NCBI RefSeq assembly: GCF_023954305.1
Contig: NZ_JAMLIG010000003.1
Coordinates: 1-64,000, forward strand
Reading direction: 5' to 3'
DNA: 64,000 nucleotides
Source: Mesorhizobium sp.
Lineage (GTDB): Bacteria; Pseudomonadota; Alphaproteobacteria; Rhizobiales; Rhizobiaceae
Part shown: positions 1-8,547 of the stretch, one piece after another
How positions within the stretch are numbered: position 1 is the first letter of the stretch
Layout of the letters: each line of letters starts with the position of its first letter
Notes under the pieces: generated by a model
Seen by the model: the letters and a program-made list of their open reading frames with translations, nothing else
The model's database searches: none
What the model was told of the DNA's origin: nothing
Made by a program: the position numbers and the translations under genes

Positions 1-199
1 GACACAAAACGATCCTCCAAAAGGATCGCCACCGTGCCTCGTCAGAGCCGTGCAAAGAAGGTGCGGTTGGAGCCCCGCTTACAACTTACCACTCGAGAAC
101 CCGGACGGGGAGGGACCCGCAAAATGCTGCGAACCTTGGAACCTCGCGAGCTTCGACCAATCATCGGGGCATTTGCGGTCCTAGCGGGAACGGCACTCT

Positions 200-745
200 T
201 CAACGCCCTCGCGTCAGCTTTTCGATCAGATAGGCCAGGCGGCTCTGTTCATCGATTAGGGTCTGGATCTGACTGTCTCTCATGATGTCGAGTTTCTCAT
301 GCAGCGCCAGGATCTCAATCTCAGCCTTGAGGTTCACTTCATAATCGTGAGCAGCATCGAGCCTGTCCTTGGCCGCTTGACGCTTCTGCGACATCATAAT
401 GATCGGGGCTTGGACTGCGGCGAGCATCGACAGGATGAGATTGAGGAAGATGAACGGATAGGGGTCGAAGGCGCCGGCCGTGAGAACAACAGTATTCAGG
501 ACCGTCCAAAGCCCAAGAAAACATCCGAACAGGATCATAAAGGTCCACGATCCACCGAACGAGGCCACACCGTCTGCGAGCCGCTCGCCGAATGTGCGGC
601 CGTCCCCAGGTCGGGCACGCGACCTTCCAAGCAAGGTCTTGCGACCAACGACGTGTACAAGGACACGTTTTTCCCGTTCGCCCAGGCTGTCCAGGCCAAC
701 GCCGAGATAACGCAGGGCAAGTGTAGCCGCATCGGTTGTATTCAT
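200..745 (-). CDS. DUF1003 family membrane protein
   Basis: The 181-residue protein matches the DUF1003 family pattern: a soluble N-terminus with a GERLADGVASFGGSW segment, two membrane helices at about residues 64-86 and 95-118, and a charged C-terminal tail likely to form a coiled coil. The molecular function of the family is unknown. The start at MNTTDAAT was chosen over an upstream in-frame start because GGAGGA lies 10 bases before it and the extra N-terminus is arginine-rich low-complexity sequence unlike the family. The downstream neighbour on the same strand is the DedA-PAP2 gene, whose 3' end lies 46 bases upstream, so the two could be co-transcribed. Confidence 0.8.
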   Translation of the reverse strand: MNTTDAATLALRYLGVGLDSLGEREKRVLVHVVGRKTLLGRSRARPGDGRTFGERLADGVASFGGSWTFMILFGCFLGLWTVLNTVVLTAGAFDPYPFIFLNLILSMLAAVQAPIIMMSQKRQAAKDRLDAAHDYEVNLKAEIEILALHEKLDIMRDSQIQTLIDEQSRLAYLIEKLTRGR

Positions 746-791
746 GGCCGGATACTCCTCCGCAAAAATGCGTGCATCGAGGAGACCGCGC

Positions 792-2807
792 TCAAGGTCC
801 AGACACAACGAGAAAGAGCGAAGGACCAACCTTGATCTGGCGCGCGTCCGTGCCGGCGATTGCCGCTGCGACCGCCTTGGCCGTTCCGGCCTCGACGGCA
901 GGTTCAAGAACGGTGATTTGGGTCATGTGATAACCAAAGAGAAGCGGCTCCACCGTCTCCCGCGTTACCGACGCGCTCAGCATAGGATTGCTTCCTTTTT
1001 GGCCGCGCACCTCGAACTGCGTCCGCCAGACGTCGAGCACTAGGCGCGCTTCGGGGCTGGTTCCATCGGCTAAGGTGAACGTGGCCAAAGCCGGGCGCCC
1101 GCCATTGTATGTTCGCAAGGGAGGCAGGTTAGCAATGTTGCCAGAGGCAGGAAGGATATGGGCGAGCACGCGCGCCAACCAGGTCGGCGAATGTTCCTGC
1201 CATCCGGCCTGCAGAAGTGCGGCTCGGAGCCTCGCCGTTTCCAGGTCAGTCTGCAGGATCAAAGGTTCTGCGAACTCACCGTCGAACAGGATCCTCGCAG
1301 CTGGAAGTTGTTTCCATTGCCCCTTTAGCCAATCGTCGCTGGACATGGCGATGACAGGAAGAGGCCTGGTGTAGACAGCCAGCGCACCGGCGTAGCCGCG
1401 ATTCACATGAACCGCATACGTCGCCCCGTAAACGACAACCAGCGCTGCTGCGATCTTGCCAGCCGGGAGACCGAGGTTCCGCCCCCGGAGCAGGAACGCC
1501 AGCAACACCACGACAGACGCGCCGAACAGCAACCCAGCCAGCACATCGCTCGGCCAATGGGCGAGGAGGTATACGCGTGACAGGTCAACAAGCGCCAACA
1601 CCGCGCCCGTTGCCGCGTAGACGGCCGATTTCCATCTCGTCGGGATATTGTGCGCAAGGATGACGACGATGGTGCCGACGATGGCGATCGACAGGGTTGC
1701 ATGGCCGCTAGGAAAACTGAAGGCCTCCGCTCCCGTGTAGTTCGGCAGTGGCCTGGCACGATGAAGTAGCGATTTTGCAAGCGGGACGAAGACGGCCGCG
1801 CCGACAAACGCCAGCGCTGCCATTCCAGCCAATCGCCAGCGCCTCAGCCAAACAAGGACCCCAAGAAACGCGAGCGCGAGGGGCGTCAGCATCAGCCCAT
1901 CGGCGAGCATCGTGACGAGCACCATCGCCCGGTCTCCAGGGGTATTTCGCAATGTCTGCAGGAAAGTGCTGATTGCCTGGTCGGAAGCCGCAAGCTCTGG
2001 CTCGAACAATAGATTCAACACAAGCAGGATAAATCCGGCCATTGTGAACAAGCCGAGAACGGCGAGTGAGAACGCGACAAACGCACCCTCCTCATTGAGC
2101 AGGACCTTGGCGAGCATGCCTGCGGCAGGTGACTTGTGCGTTTTCAGTCTCTCAGCCGCCCAGACCCTGATCCCGTCTATATGGGGTAGGGCGAATGCGA
2201 GGGTGACTCTGGTCAGGTACCAGGCCACGGCCAGCACGACGAGCACGGACACAAGCAGCACTGCGAGCCTTGGGTTTGCGGATCTGGCCAGATCGAACCC
2301 CCGTCCAAGCGCAATCGACGGAATGATGTGGGCGCCGGCCCATGCAAAGGCCGAAACAACGTTGATGACGGTGAAACGGACAACGCTCATGCCCATCATC
2401 CCGGCAATGCCAGGAACAACGGCTTTTACGCCGGGAATGAAGCGGCCAATGAACACGCTCTTGCCGCCATGCTTGCGGAAGAACGCCTCACCCTTGTCCA
2501 GCATTGAATTGTATCGGCTGAACGGCCAGAACTGTCGGACTTTTTCTTTCCAGACGTGGCCAAACCAGAAGGAAATGGCGTCGCCGACCACCGCCCCGCA
2601 ACTTGCCGCCAGGAAAATCGGCACGAAACTCAGCTTCCCCATACCGATCATCGTTCCAGCGGCAACTAGAACGACGGTCGATGGAACGAACAGACCAATC
2701 ACAAAGAGGGCTTCGCCGGCGGAAACGAGAAACACGACGATCAGCGCCATACTAGGGTTGGCGCCGATAAAATCCACGAGGGATTGGATGTAGTTATTAA
2801 TCGACAA
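792..2807 (-). CDS. DedA-PAP2-LssY fusion membrane protein
   Basis: This 671-residue protein joins three recognizable modules. Residues 1-200 are a DedA/SNARE-associated domain with the typical FIGRFIPG and PGIAGMMGM stretches. Residues about 270-440 are a PAP2 phosphatase with KSLLHRARP, SFPSGHAT and SRVYLLAHWPSD, so all three catalytic motifs are present. Residues about 475-671 resemble the LssY C-terminal domain. DedA proteins are linked to lipid-carrier flipping and PAP2 enzymes remove phosphates from lipid pyrophosphates, so a role in recycling or dephosphorylating an envelope lipid is likely. Ten or more membrane spans are expected. It ends 7 bases downstream of the histidine kinase stop on the same strand, so it is probably transcribed with the two-component system. 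The substrate is not visible from sequence. Confidence 0.88.
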   Translation of the reverse strand: MSINNYIQSLVDFIGANPSMALIVVFLVSAGEALFVIGLFVPSTVVLVAAGTMIGMGKLSFVPIFLAASCGAVVGDAISFWFGHVWKEKVRQFWPFSRYNSMLDKGEAFFRKHGGKSVFIGRFIPGVKAVVPGIAGMMGMSVVRFTVINVVSAFAWAGAHIIPSIALGRGFDLARSANPRLAVLLVSVLVVLAVAWYLTRVTLAFALPHIDGIRVWAAERLKTHKSPAAGMLAKVLLNEEGAFVAFSLAVLGLFTMAGFILLVLNLLFEPELAASDQAISTFLQTLRNTPGDRAMVLVTMLADGLMLTPLALAFLGVLVWLRRWRLAGMAALAFVGAAVFVPLAKSLLHRARPLPNYTGAEAFSFPSGHATLSIAIVGTIVVILAHNIPTRWKSAVYAATGAVLALVDLSRVYLLAHWPSDVLAGLLFGASVVVLLAFLLRGRNLGLPAGKIAAALVVVYGATYAVHVNRGYAGALAVYTRPLPVIAMSSDDWLKGQWKQLPAARILFDGEFAEPLILQTDLETARLRAALLQAGWQEHSPTWLARVLAHILPASGNIANLPPLRTYNGGRPALATFTLADGTSPEARLVLDVWRTQFEVRGQKGSNPMLSASVTRETVEPLLFGYHMTQITVLEPAVEAGTAKAVAAAIAGTDARQIKVGPSLFLVVSGP

Positions 2808-2813
2808 GGCCGT

Positions 2814-4178
2814 TTAACTCGCAGGTTTCGGGAAGGCGATTATGATCTTGAGGCCCGGATGGCAATCGTCAAGCTTGAGCGTTGCGCCATGCAGGTCGGA
2901 AATTGCCTTGACGAGGCTCAGCCCGAGCCCGGTACCGGGTGTCGTGCGGCTCTTGTCCAAACGATACAGGCGCCGCAGCACATTTTCTCGTTCCTCTTCG
3001 GGAATGCCAGGCCCATTGTCCTGCACCCCGGCTACGATCATGCCGCCGGTTTCGTCGAGCGTCAGCGATATGGCGGTGCCGACCGGGCAATGCCTGATCG
3101 CGTTCTCGACGAGGTTGGAAAACAGCTGAAGCAAAAGTTCCCGGTCGCCAACGATTACATCCGAACGACCGGAGCCACGCCGATAATCGAGCGTGAGCCC
3201 CTCGTCGACCGCTACATTCAAATAGATTTCCGAGATCGCGGTGAGGACTTCATCAAGGCTCAACGAAACGAACCGGGATTTTCGAGCGCCGGATTCGATT
3301 TGCGCGATGCGCAACAGGGCGTCGAAAGTAGCATTGATCTGGTCGCTTTCGGTGCGCGCTTCCTCCAGATCAGATCCGATGGAAAGTCCCTGAGCTTCTT
3401 TTTCGAGGGCAGTCTCCACGATCAGCTTGAGCCGGTTGAGCGGGGTTTTCAGATCGTGCGCTATGTCGGCGCTCACCTGACGCATCCCTTCAACGAGGGC
3501 CGCGAGGCGTTCCAAAGCGGCGTTGATCTGGACCGATAGCGTATCGATGTCGTCGCCGTTTCCGATCAAGGGAATTCTGGATCCCAATGCTCCGTGAGAA
3601 ACCTGCATCATTGTACCGGCGATGGCATCCATCCTGCGCTGGACGCGCGACGCCAGGAAAATCCCACCGCCAATGACGCTCACAAGGATAAACAAGAACC
3701 CCCAGCCAAAGCTCGCAAGCGCAATCTCAAGCAATTCGTCTGTCTCGGTGTAGCTCATGGCTACGACGAGCTGGTTCCCATCAAACTTGGCCGAAAAGGT
3801 GCGAAACGGCTCATCACTGGACAGGCCCAGCGCTGCCGCAGGGATCGTCGACCACCCAATAGGCGGCAAGACCTTCGTGACGGTTCCGGCAAGATGCCTC
3901 CCGTCAGCACCAAACAGCGTGACGAAACGTTCCTCGGGCTCGGCGATACGGGCGTGGGTATCGACCGACGCAACCAGATCCTCCAAATCACCGGACCCAT
4001 AGGAAGCGACGATCACGGAGTAAGTGTCCTCGACGTTGCGGTCCAACCGCTCCGCCAGATCGGTTCTCACGGATTGGTAGGCAACGACAACAGAGGCGAC
4101 GAAAGCAGCGACGAACACGAAACCAAGTGCGATTGCGAGCCGGAACGGACTGCTGCGAACGATGCTACCGGGGCGCAT
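2814..4178 (-). CDS. Two-component sensor histidine kinase
   Basis: The 454-residue protein has an N-terminal membrane helix (about 12-34), a periplasmic sensor of about 115 residues, a second helix (about 152-172), HAMP, a dimerization domain with DIAHDLKTPLNRL (phosphorylated His about 241), and a complete ATPase domain with N box NLVENAIRHC, G1 box DNGPGIPEEE and G2 box GTGLGLSLVKA. It should autophosphorylate and pass phosphate to the regulator encoded immediately upstream, whose stop overlaps this start by 14 bases. I chose the start at MRPGSIV because longer in-frame versions run antisense-like sequence inside the regulator. The ligand is unknown; proximity to DedA/PAP2 genes suggests envelope or cationic-peptide sensing, which is inference. 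Confidence 0.9.
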   Translation of the reverse strand: MRPGSIVRSSPFRLAIALGFVFVAAFVASVVVAYQSVRTDLAERLDRNVEDTYSVIVASYGSGDLEDLVASVDTHARIAEPEERFVTLFGADGRHLAGTVTKVLPPIGWSTIPAAALGLSSDEPFRTFSAKFDGNQLVVAMSYTETDELLEIALASFGWGFLFILVSVIGGGIFLASRVQRRMDAIAGTMMQVSHGALGSRIPLIGNGDDIDTLSVQINAALERLAALVEGMRQVSADIAHDLKTPLNRLKLIVETALEKEAQGLSIGSDLEEARTESDQINATFDALLRIAQIESGARKSRFVSLSLDEVLTAISEIYLNVAVDEGLTLDYRRGSGRSDVIVGDRELLLQLFSNLVENAIRHCPVGTAISLTLDETGGMIVAGVQDNGPGIPEEERENVLRRLYRLDKSRTTPGTGLGLSLVKAISDLHGATLKLDDCHPGLKIIIAFPKPAS

Positions 4179-4842
4179 GGACGCTGTAGCCGGTGTTTCG
4201 GATCGTATGCAGCAATTGAACCGGGAACGGCTTGTCGACCTTGGATCGCAGCCTGCTGATATGCGTTTCGACGACACTTGTCTTCGGATCGAAATGGAAG
4301 TCCCACACACGTTCGAGAAGCATCGTTCGGGTCAGTACGCGCCCTTCATTCCTCATCAGAATTTCGAGCAACGAGAATTCGCGGGGCTGAAGATCGATCT
4401 GCTGGCCGCCCCTGGCAACGGTCCGCTTGATCAGATCCATCTCTAGATCCGCTACGCGCAGCAACGTTTTTTGGTCCTGGACCGGCGGACGTCGGCCAAG
4501 GGCATTGACCCGCGCCAACAGTTCGGAGAACGCGAAGGGCTTGACGAGGTAGTCGTCTCCTCCAGCCTCAAGCCCCTCTACGCGATCGTCGACGCCGCCG
4601 ATCGAGGTCAAGAAGATGACGGGAACCTTCACCCCGGCTGCGCGGATCGCCTTGACGAGCGAGAGGCCGTCGAGACCGGGCAGCATACGATCGACGACCA
4701 GCATGTCGTATGGCTCGTGCGTTGCCTGAACTAGAGCCTCGCGCCCGTCCGACAGAACTTCGCAGAGGTGTCCCGCCTCACCAAATCCTTTCGCCGCATA
4801 GTCGGCTGTCCGCTTATCGTCTTCGATCAAGAGTATTCGCAT
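4165..4842 (-). CDS. OmpR-family response regulator
   Basis: The 225-residue regulator has a receiver domain (1-115) with the acidic pocket EDD at 7-9, the phospho-acceptor Asp in VVDRMLPG (about 51), the Thr in FLTS and the Lys in VKPF. A winged-helix DNA-binding domain (about 130-222) contains the RVLTRTMLLERVWDF and VETHISRLRSKV helices. It pairs with the histidine kinase gene that overlaps its end. A perfect 30-bp palindrome lies 31 bases upstream of its start codon and is a plausible operator for autoregulation. Family and pairing are clear; target genes are not. Confidence 0.93.
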   Translation of the reverse strand: MRILLIEDDKRTADYAAKGFGEAGHLCEVLSDGREALVQATHEPYDMLVVDRMLPGLDGLSLVKAIRAAGVKVPVIFLTSIGGVDDRVEGLEAGGDDYLVKPFAFSELLARVNALGRRPPVQDQKTLLRVADLEMDLIKRTVARGGQQIDLQPREFSLLEILMRNEGRVLTRTMLLERVWDFHFDPKTSVVETHISRLRSKVDKPFPVQLLHTIRNTGYSVHAPR

Positions 4843-4873
4843 TTCGATTTCCGCAATTCGTATCGTTCAGCTT

Positions 4874-4903
4874 GGTTGAATTGGACCGCGGTCCAATTCA
4901 ACC
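4874..4903. promoter_or_regulatory. Perfect 30-bp palindrome upstream of the two-component operon
   Basis: Positions 4874-4903 are identical to their own reverse complement over all 30 bases, centred on CCGCGG with AATTGG/CCAATT flanks. The element sits 31 bases before the response-regulator start. A symmetric site with no spacer fits a dimeric transcription factor; as RNA it would be a long hairpin with no loop. OmpR-type regulators normally bind direct repeats, so the site may belong to another regulator (inference). Confidence 0.6.
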
Positions 4904-5449
4904 CGATAGTGCTGGTGTCGTAGCGACACCGTATTCGTATACCAGCTGACCGCCAAAGTATGCGGTGACTAGGACGAGAACGCTGAGGGCCGCTTCTCCC
5001 GCAATTGTAGTGCTTTACGCTGCACCGTGGAAAGGCCTCTGGAACCACCATGGGGTGCCGCGCGGAGACCTGCCCAGGACGCCATCGCAATTGCCCTGAT
5101 TGTCCCCAGCTGCCAATGGAATTCAAGCGGAGGCTTGGGTGCGCCCGATGTGAGCGCAATCCCCTACGCCCCATCGCCACAGAGATCGGGCAACAATCGC
5201 GAAAGCGCCCATCGCAACCGCGACGAACGCGGATGTGGCAACCAAGGCGCCCGGCGTGCGGCCTGACCCTTCTCGGCTGTCGCTGCTTCGATTGCACACA
5301 CGGTCGGCGCCAGCATCTTTGGAAGACGAACGAGCGCTGACGCTTCACCTCCATGCAACATTTTTCAGACGGCCCTCAATTGGACGCTCGCTGGGCATCC
5401 TGCCAGACAACTTGTACCGCCGCGCAACCACGGGAACGAGCGTCGATTC
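4904..5449. other. Intergenic stretch with no convincing gene
   Basis: About 545 bases separate the palindrome from the next supported gene. Several overlapping short open frames occur on both strands, but they are arginine- and proline-rich, have no good ribosome site and resemble no family I know. Promoters for the two-component operon probably lie in the left part. I see no RNA gene. Confidence 0.4.
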
Positions 5450-5707
5450 TCAGTGATGAGAGTCGGGATCGAGCCGCCGGTAGCTCGTTTCGATGATCAC
5501 CGGCCGATGTCTGCTCGTATCGTGCGGAGAAGGGGCGAAACCCGTAGCCTGCCCTGGACGACGACTACGACCGAATGCCGAGATGGCAACGGGTGTGAGG
5601 AGCGCAAGCAGCGCCAGAAAAGCAAGGATCGGCACTGCGACCACCGCAAGCGCTGTGGCGCCGACGAGCGCGGATACGAGCCAGAAGATTTCGATCAGCT
5701 TGTCCAT
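5450..5707 (-). CDS. Small membrane protein of unknown function
   Basis: The 85-residue product has one long hydrophobic stretch (about residues 5-43, enough for one or two helices) followed by a basic, proline- and histidine-containing tail ending DPDSHH. A GGAG ribosome site lies 7 bases before the start. I do not recognise a family. It lies between the two-component operon and a DUF1232 gene on the same strand, so an envelope location is likely. Confidence 0.55.
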   Translation of the reverse strand: MDKLIEIFWLVSALVGATALAVVAVPILAFLALLALLTPVAISAFGRSRRPGQATGFAPSPHDTSRHRPVIIETSYRRLDPDSHH

Positions 5708-5793
5708 TGTGGTAACTCCGTTGTATCCATCTGACTAAGCGTGGAACTATTCCGGAGAATCTCTTGGGACATACCGTTTCGTAAGGTCGGTCG

Positions 5794-6162
5794 CTATTCG
5801 AGCAGCACCAGCCAGGCGATCGCTGCGATTACAATCCAGACCAGAATGACGAATGCCGCACCCCAAAAACTTCGCGGCTGCCCCGAAATTCGCTGCGTCG
5901 CCTGGCGCCGGAGATCGGCAAGCACCTCTGGTGGAATCATCCGAAGAGCCAAGGCGATGCCCAATGGCACGATGATCAGGTCGTCGAGATATCCGATGAT
6001 CGGAATGAAGTCTGGAATCAGATCGATGGGACTAAGCGCGTAAGCGGCGACGGCCAACGAGATAAATTTTGCGAGCCATGGCACGCGAGGGTCTCTTCCC
6101 GCGAGATAGAGCGTCACAACGTCTCTCTTGAGGGCTTTTGCCCACCTCTTGATGGTCTCCAT
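5794..6162 (-). CDS. DUF1232/YkvA family membrane protein
   Basis: The 122-residue protein carries the YkvA/DUF1232 signature: VPWLAKFISLAVAAYALSPIDLIPDFIPIIGYLDD in outline, with the conserved A-Y-x-x-SPIDLIPDFIP core at about residues 36-56, and a second hydrophobic helix at the C-terminus (about 98-121). The start at METIKRW is supported by a GGAG site 6 bases upstream; longer versions lack family similarity. The biochemical role of the family is unknown. It belongs to the same-strand run of membrane proteins here. Confidence 0.82.
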   Translation of the reverse strand: METIKRWAKALKRDVVTLYLAGRDPRVPWLAKFISLAVAAYALSPIDLIPDFIPIIGYLDDLIIVPLGIALALRMIPPEVLADLRRQATQRISGQPRSFWGAAFVILVWIVIAAIAWLVLLE

Positions 6163-6460
6163 CAAGCACTCCAGCCGATACCGCCACCTCGGGACGTTAC
6201 CGAACCCGCATCTCCAACGTAGGGTCGCCATCGAAGCGGACGGGCCGGCATCAGGCCGGCCCGTCCTTCGCCGCTCAAAAACCTGATATGGGCTATGGTG
6301 GCTGCTTGAGGGGGAGCAGCGGCATTTGCGGCTATGCTCTTGCACCTACCGATATCAGTGTGGCGGCGATGGGGATATTGCAAGGTCGATTGCGTGAATT
6401 CCTCATGGTCTCCAATCGTGTTGGACCATAACGTCGGAAGTCTTGTCGAAAGCGCGTTGA
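6163..6460. terminator. Intergenic region with a 12-bp GC hairpin
   Basis: The arms 6238-6249 and 6255-6266 are perfectly complementary with a 5-base loop. The hairpin lies downstream of the PAP2 gene that ends at 6461 and upstream of the DUF1232 gene. There is no strong U-tract on either strand, so it may be a weak or factor-assisted terminator or an mRNA-stabilizing stem. No gene is apparent in the remainder. Confidence 0.4.
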
Positions 6461-7057
6461 TCATCGGTCGCTTCGGACCAAAAGGCCCAGATGCGCGGCA
6501 ATTGGACGGTAGGTCACGCCATAGAGCCAATTGCCGCCAAATCCTGCGATCGCAGCAGACGTAATGGCAACCGCCATGGAACCGATCATGTCGAGGGGGA
6601 AATGCGCCCCCAGAAAGATACGCGCCCAGGCAACTGCAAACCCAAACCCGACGACGATTGCGGCGAGTGGCACGTTTCCTCCGGCCGCAATCAACCCAAA
6701 TCCGAGCGACCAGACGAGGGTTGCATGATCGCTTGGAAACGAAGCCTCGGGAGCATGATTCAGCAGATTCTGGCCGAGCCCCATTTCGAACGGGCGGGGC
6801 TGCGGAAATCCGCTCGCGATTAGGACGTTCAAGATGAGCCCGAGCGTCGCGGTTGCAACGGCAATGAAGACGATACGCCGGCGGTCTTCACCTCCCGCGA
6901 GCCATGCTATCCCAAACAGCCCAAGAACTAGATATGGCGCGAACTCCCCGATGTAAGTCGCCACAGACACCGCGCTGGAGTGCGCATTTGGCCCGGCCGC
7001 GAGCTTGGAAAAGGCCAGGAGATTGAACGGTAGCGCCTCGATGGAATTGGCGACCAT
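6461..7057 (-). CDS. PAP2-family phosphatase (undecaprenyl-diphosphatase-like)
   Basis: The 198-residue integral membrane protein has the PAP2 motifs PQPRPF (motif 1, lacking the usual upstream Lys spacing), SFPSDHAT (motif 2, SDH) and ARIFLGAHFPLD (motif 3, with catalytic His and Asp). The SDH form of motif 2 and the length resemble BcrC-type undecaprenyl-pyrophosphate phosphatases, which recycle the peptidoglycan lipid carrier and can confer bacitracin tolerance. The start MVANSIEA has GGGAAGG 7 bases upstream. A second PAP2 domain is present in the fusion protein near 1-2.8 kb and another in the gene near 20 kb. Confidence 0.82.
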   Translation of the reverse strand: MVANSIEALPFNLLAFSKLAAGPNAHSSAVSVATYIGEFAPYLVLGLFGIAWLAGGEDRRRIVFIAVATATLGLILNVLIASGFPQPRPFEMGLGQNLLNHAPEASFPSDHATLVWSLGFGLIAAGGNVPLAAIVVGFGFAVAWARIFLGAHFPLDMIGSMAVAITSAAIAGFGGNWLYGVTYRPIAAHLGLLVRSDR

Positions 7058-7280
7058 GGATCGACCTTCCCAGAATCTCTTGAGTGACCGCACGCTTGTT
7101 CATCAAGCGGCGGGTGCAGGCCTAGCGAAAGAGGGGACGGGCGGCAAATTACGGATTGGTATGATTTGCACTCGTCGCGACAGGTTACGGATCAGTATGG
7201 ATCCCGCGAGACCCAGGTAAACTTCGGGGCGTCCATTGCCGATCGTCGCGATAGAGCGCGACTCGTCAATGGAGCGTCAA

Positions 7281-7883
7281 ATGAGCATTATCTTCTTTTC
7301 ACAGCGTCGCGTATTGCGCGCGGCGGTGATGGCGGCGGCCTTGGCTTCCGCATCGGTTCCCATCATGTCGGCGGCCTCGGTGGCCCATGCCGCGGAAACG
7401 GCGGTGGCACCGGAGAAGAATCCTCCCGGCGACATCCCGGATACTCAGGTCTTCATCGACTATTCCTCGAAAACCGGCTTCTCGCTGAAGGTGCCCGAGG
7501 GCTGGGCGCGTAGTGATCGGGGCGACGGTGTGAGTTTTGTCGACAAGCTCGACGGGATCGTTGTGACCGAGTCCGGTGGCGCCGTCGCGCCGACGATCGA
7601 AAGCGTCAAGGCAGGCTATGTTCCAGCCATGGAAAAATCGGTCCGCGCGATGAAGATCGACGCGATCGAGGGTGTGGAGCTGCCGGCCGGAAAAGCTGTA
7701 CGCATCGCCTACAGCTCGAATTCGGATCCGAACCCGGTGACCAACAAGCAGGTGCGCCTCGAAAACCAGCGCTATCTGTATTTCAAGGATGGCCGGCTGG
7801 TCTCGGTCGAACTCTACGCGCCGCTTGGTGCGGACAATGTCGACCAGTGGCAATTGATGTCGCAGTCGTTCCGGTGGAACTAA
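7281..7883 (+). CDS. Exported protein linked to an ABC exporter operon
   Basis: The 200-residue product starts with a signal peptide (basic RRVLR, hydrophobic core, probable cleavage after AHA near residue 36). The mature part has an FSLKVPEGW segment and a pattern of short beta strands reminiscent of PsbP/Mog1-like folds; I cannot name a family with confidence. A GGAG site precedes ATG 7281. Its stop is directly followed by the first ABC ATPase gene with no gap, so it is the first gene of a four-gene operon and may be a periplasmic partner of the transporter (inference). Confidence 0.7.
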   Translation: MSIIFFSQRRVLRAAVMAAALASASVPIMSAASVAHAAETAVAPEKNPPGDIPDTQVFIDYSSKTGFSLKVPEGWARSDRGDGVSFVDKLDGIVVTESGGAVAPTIESVKAGYVPAMEKSVRAMKIDAIEGVELPAGKAVRIAYSSNSDPNPVTNKQVRLENQRYLYFKDGRLVSVELYAPLGADNVDQWQLMSQSFRWN

Positions 7884-7884
7884 A

Positions 7885-8547
7885 ATGCTGGCGCTGGAAG
7901 CACGAGAAATCTACCGGTTCTTCCATATCGGCGACGACGAAACTGCGGCTCTGCGCGGCGTCAGTCTCTCGCTTTTCAAGGGGGAAACGGTCGCCCTGAT
8001 GGGGCCGTCGGGGAGCGGCAAATCGACCCTGCTGTCCTGCCTGACAGGCCTGGACGAGCCGGACGGGGGAGCCGTAACCGTTTCCGGCGTCCGGCTCACG
8101 CGCCGGCCTGAAGGCGAACGGGCGCGGTTGCGGGCTGAAAACTTCGGCATACTGCTCCAGTCCGGCAATCTCTTTCAGCACCTCAACGTCGTGCAGAACA
8201 TCCGCTTCCAGATGATGCTTGCCGGCCGTGTGGACGAGGCAAGGCTGATGTCCCTGATTGCATCGGTTGGACTGGCTCACCGAGCGAATGGCCTTCCGAG
8301 GCAACTTTCTGGCGGCGAGACGGCGCGGGCGGGTTTGGCCGTGGCGCTCGCCGCCGATCCACCCATCCTGATTGCTGACGAGCCGACAGCGGAAGTCGAC
8401 GCCGACACGGAAAGTCGTTTGATCGCTCATTTCGATGACCGCCGCCGCAGTGGGCTGACCACGTTGTTAGCCACACACAGCCAGGCTCTTGCAGCGCGGA
8501 CTGACCGCGTCGTGCGCCTAAAAGACGGGAGAATTGTCGATGTCTGA
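7885..8547 (+). CDS. ABC transporter ATP-binding protein (LolD/MacB type), subunit 1
   Basis: The 220-residue ATPase has Walker A GPSGSGKST, a Q-loop in GILLQSGNLF, signature LSGGETARAG, Walker B ILIADEPT and H-loop ATHSQ, all intact. Length and sequence fit the MacB/LolD/FtsE class that drives FtsX-like mechanotransmission permeases rather than substrate channels. The start lies 1 base after the preceding stop, and the end overlaps the second ATPase by 8 bases. Confidence 0.93.
   Translation: MLALEAREIYRFFHIGDDETAALRGVSLSLFKGETVALMGPSGSGKSTLLSCLTGLDEPDGGAVTVSGVRLTRRPEGERARLRAENFGILLQSGNLFQHLNVVQNIRFQMMLAGRVDEARLMSLIASVGLAHRANGLPRQLSGGETARAGLAVALAADPPILIADEPTAEVDADTESRLIAHFDDRRRSGLTTLLATHSQALAARTDRVVRLKDGRIVDV

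Noticed and set aside
34..285. Small plus-strand frame at the left edge
   Set aside because: It is arginine-rich, overlaps the DUF1003 gene end and has no family resemblance.
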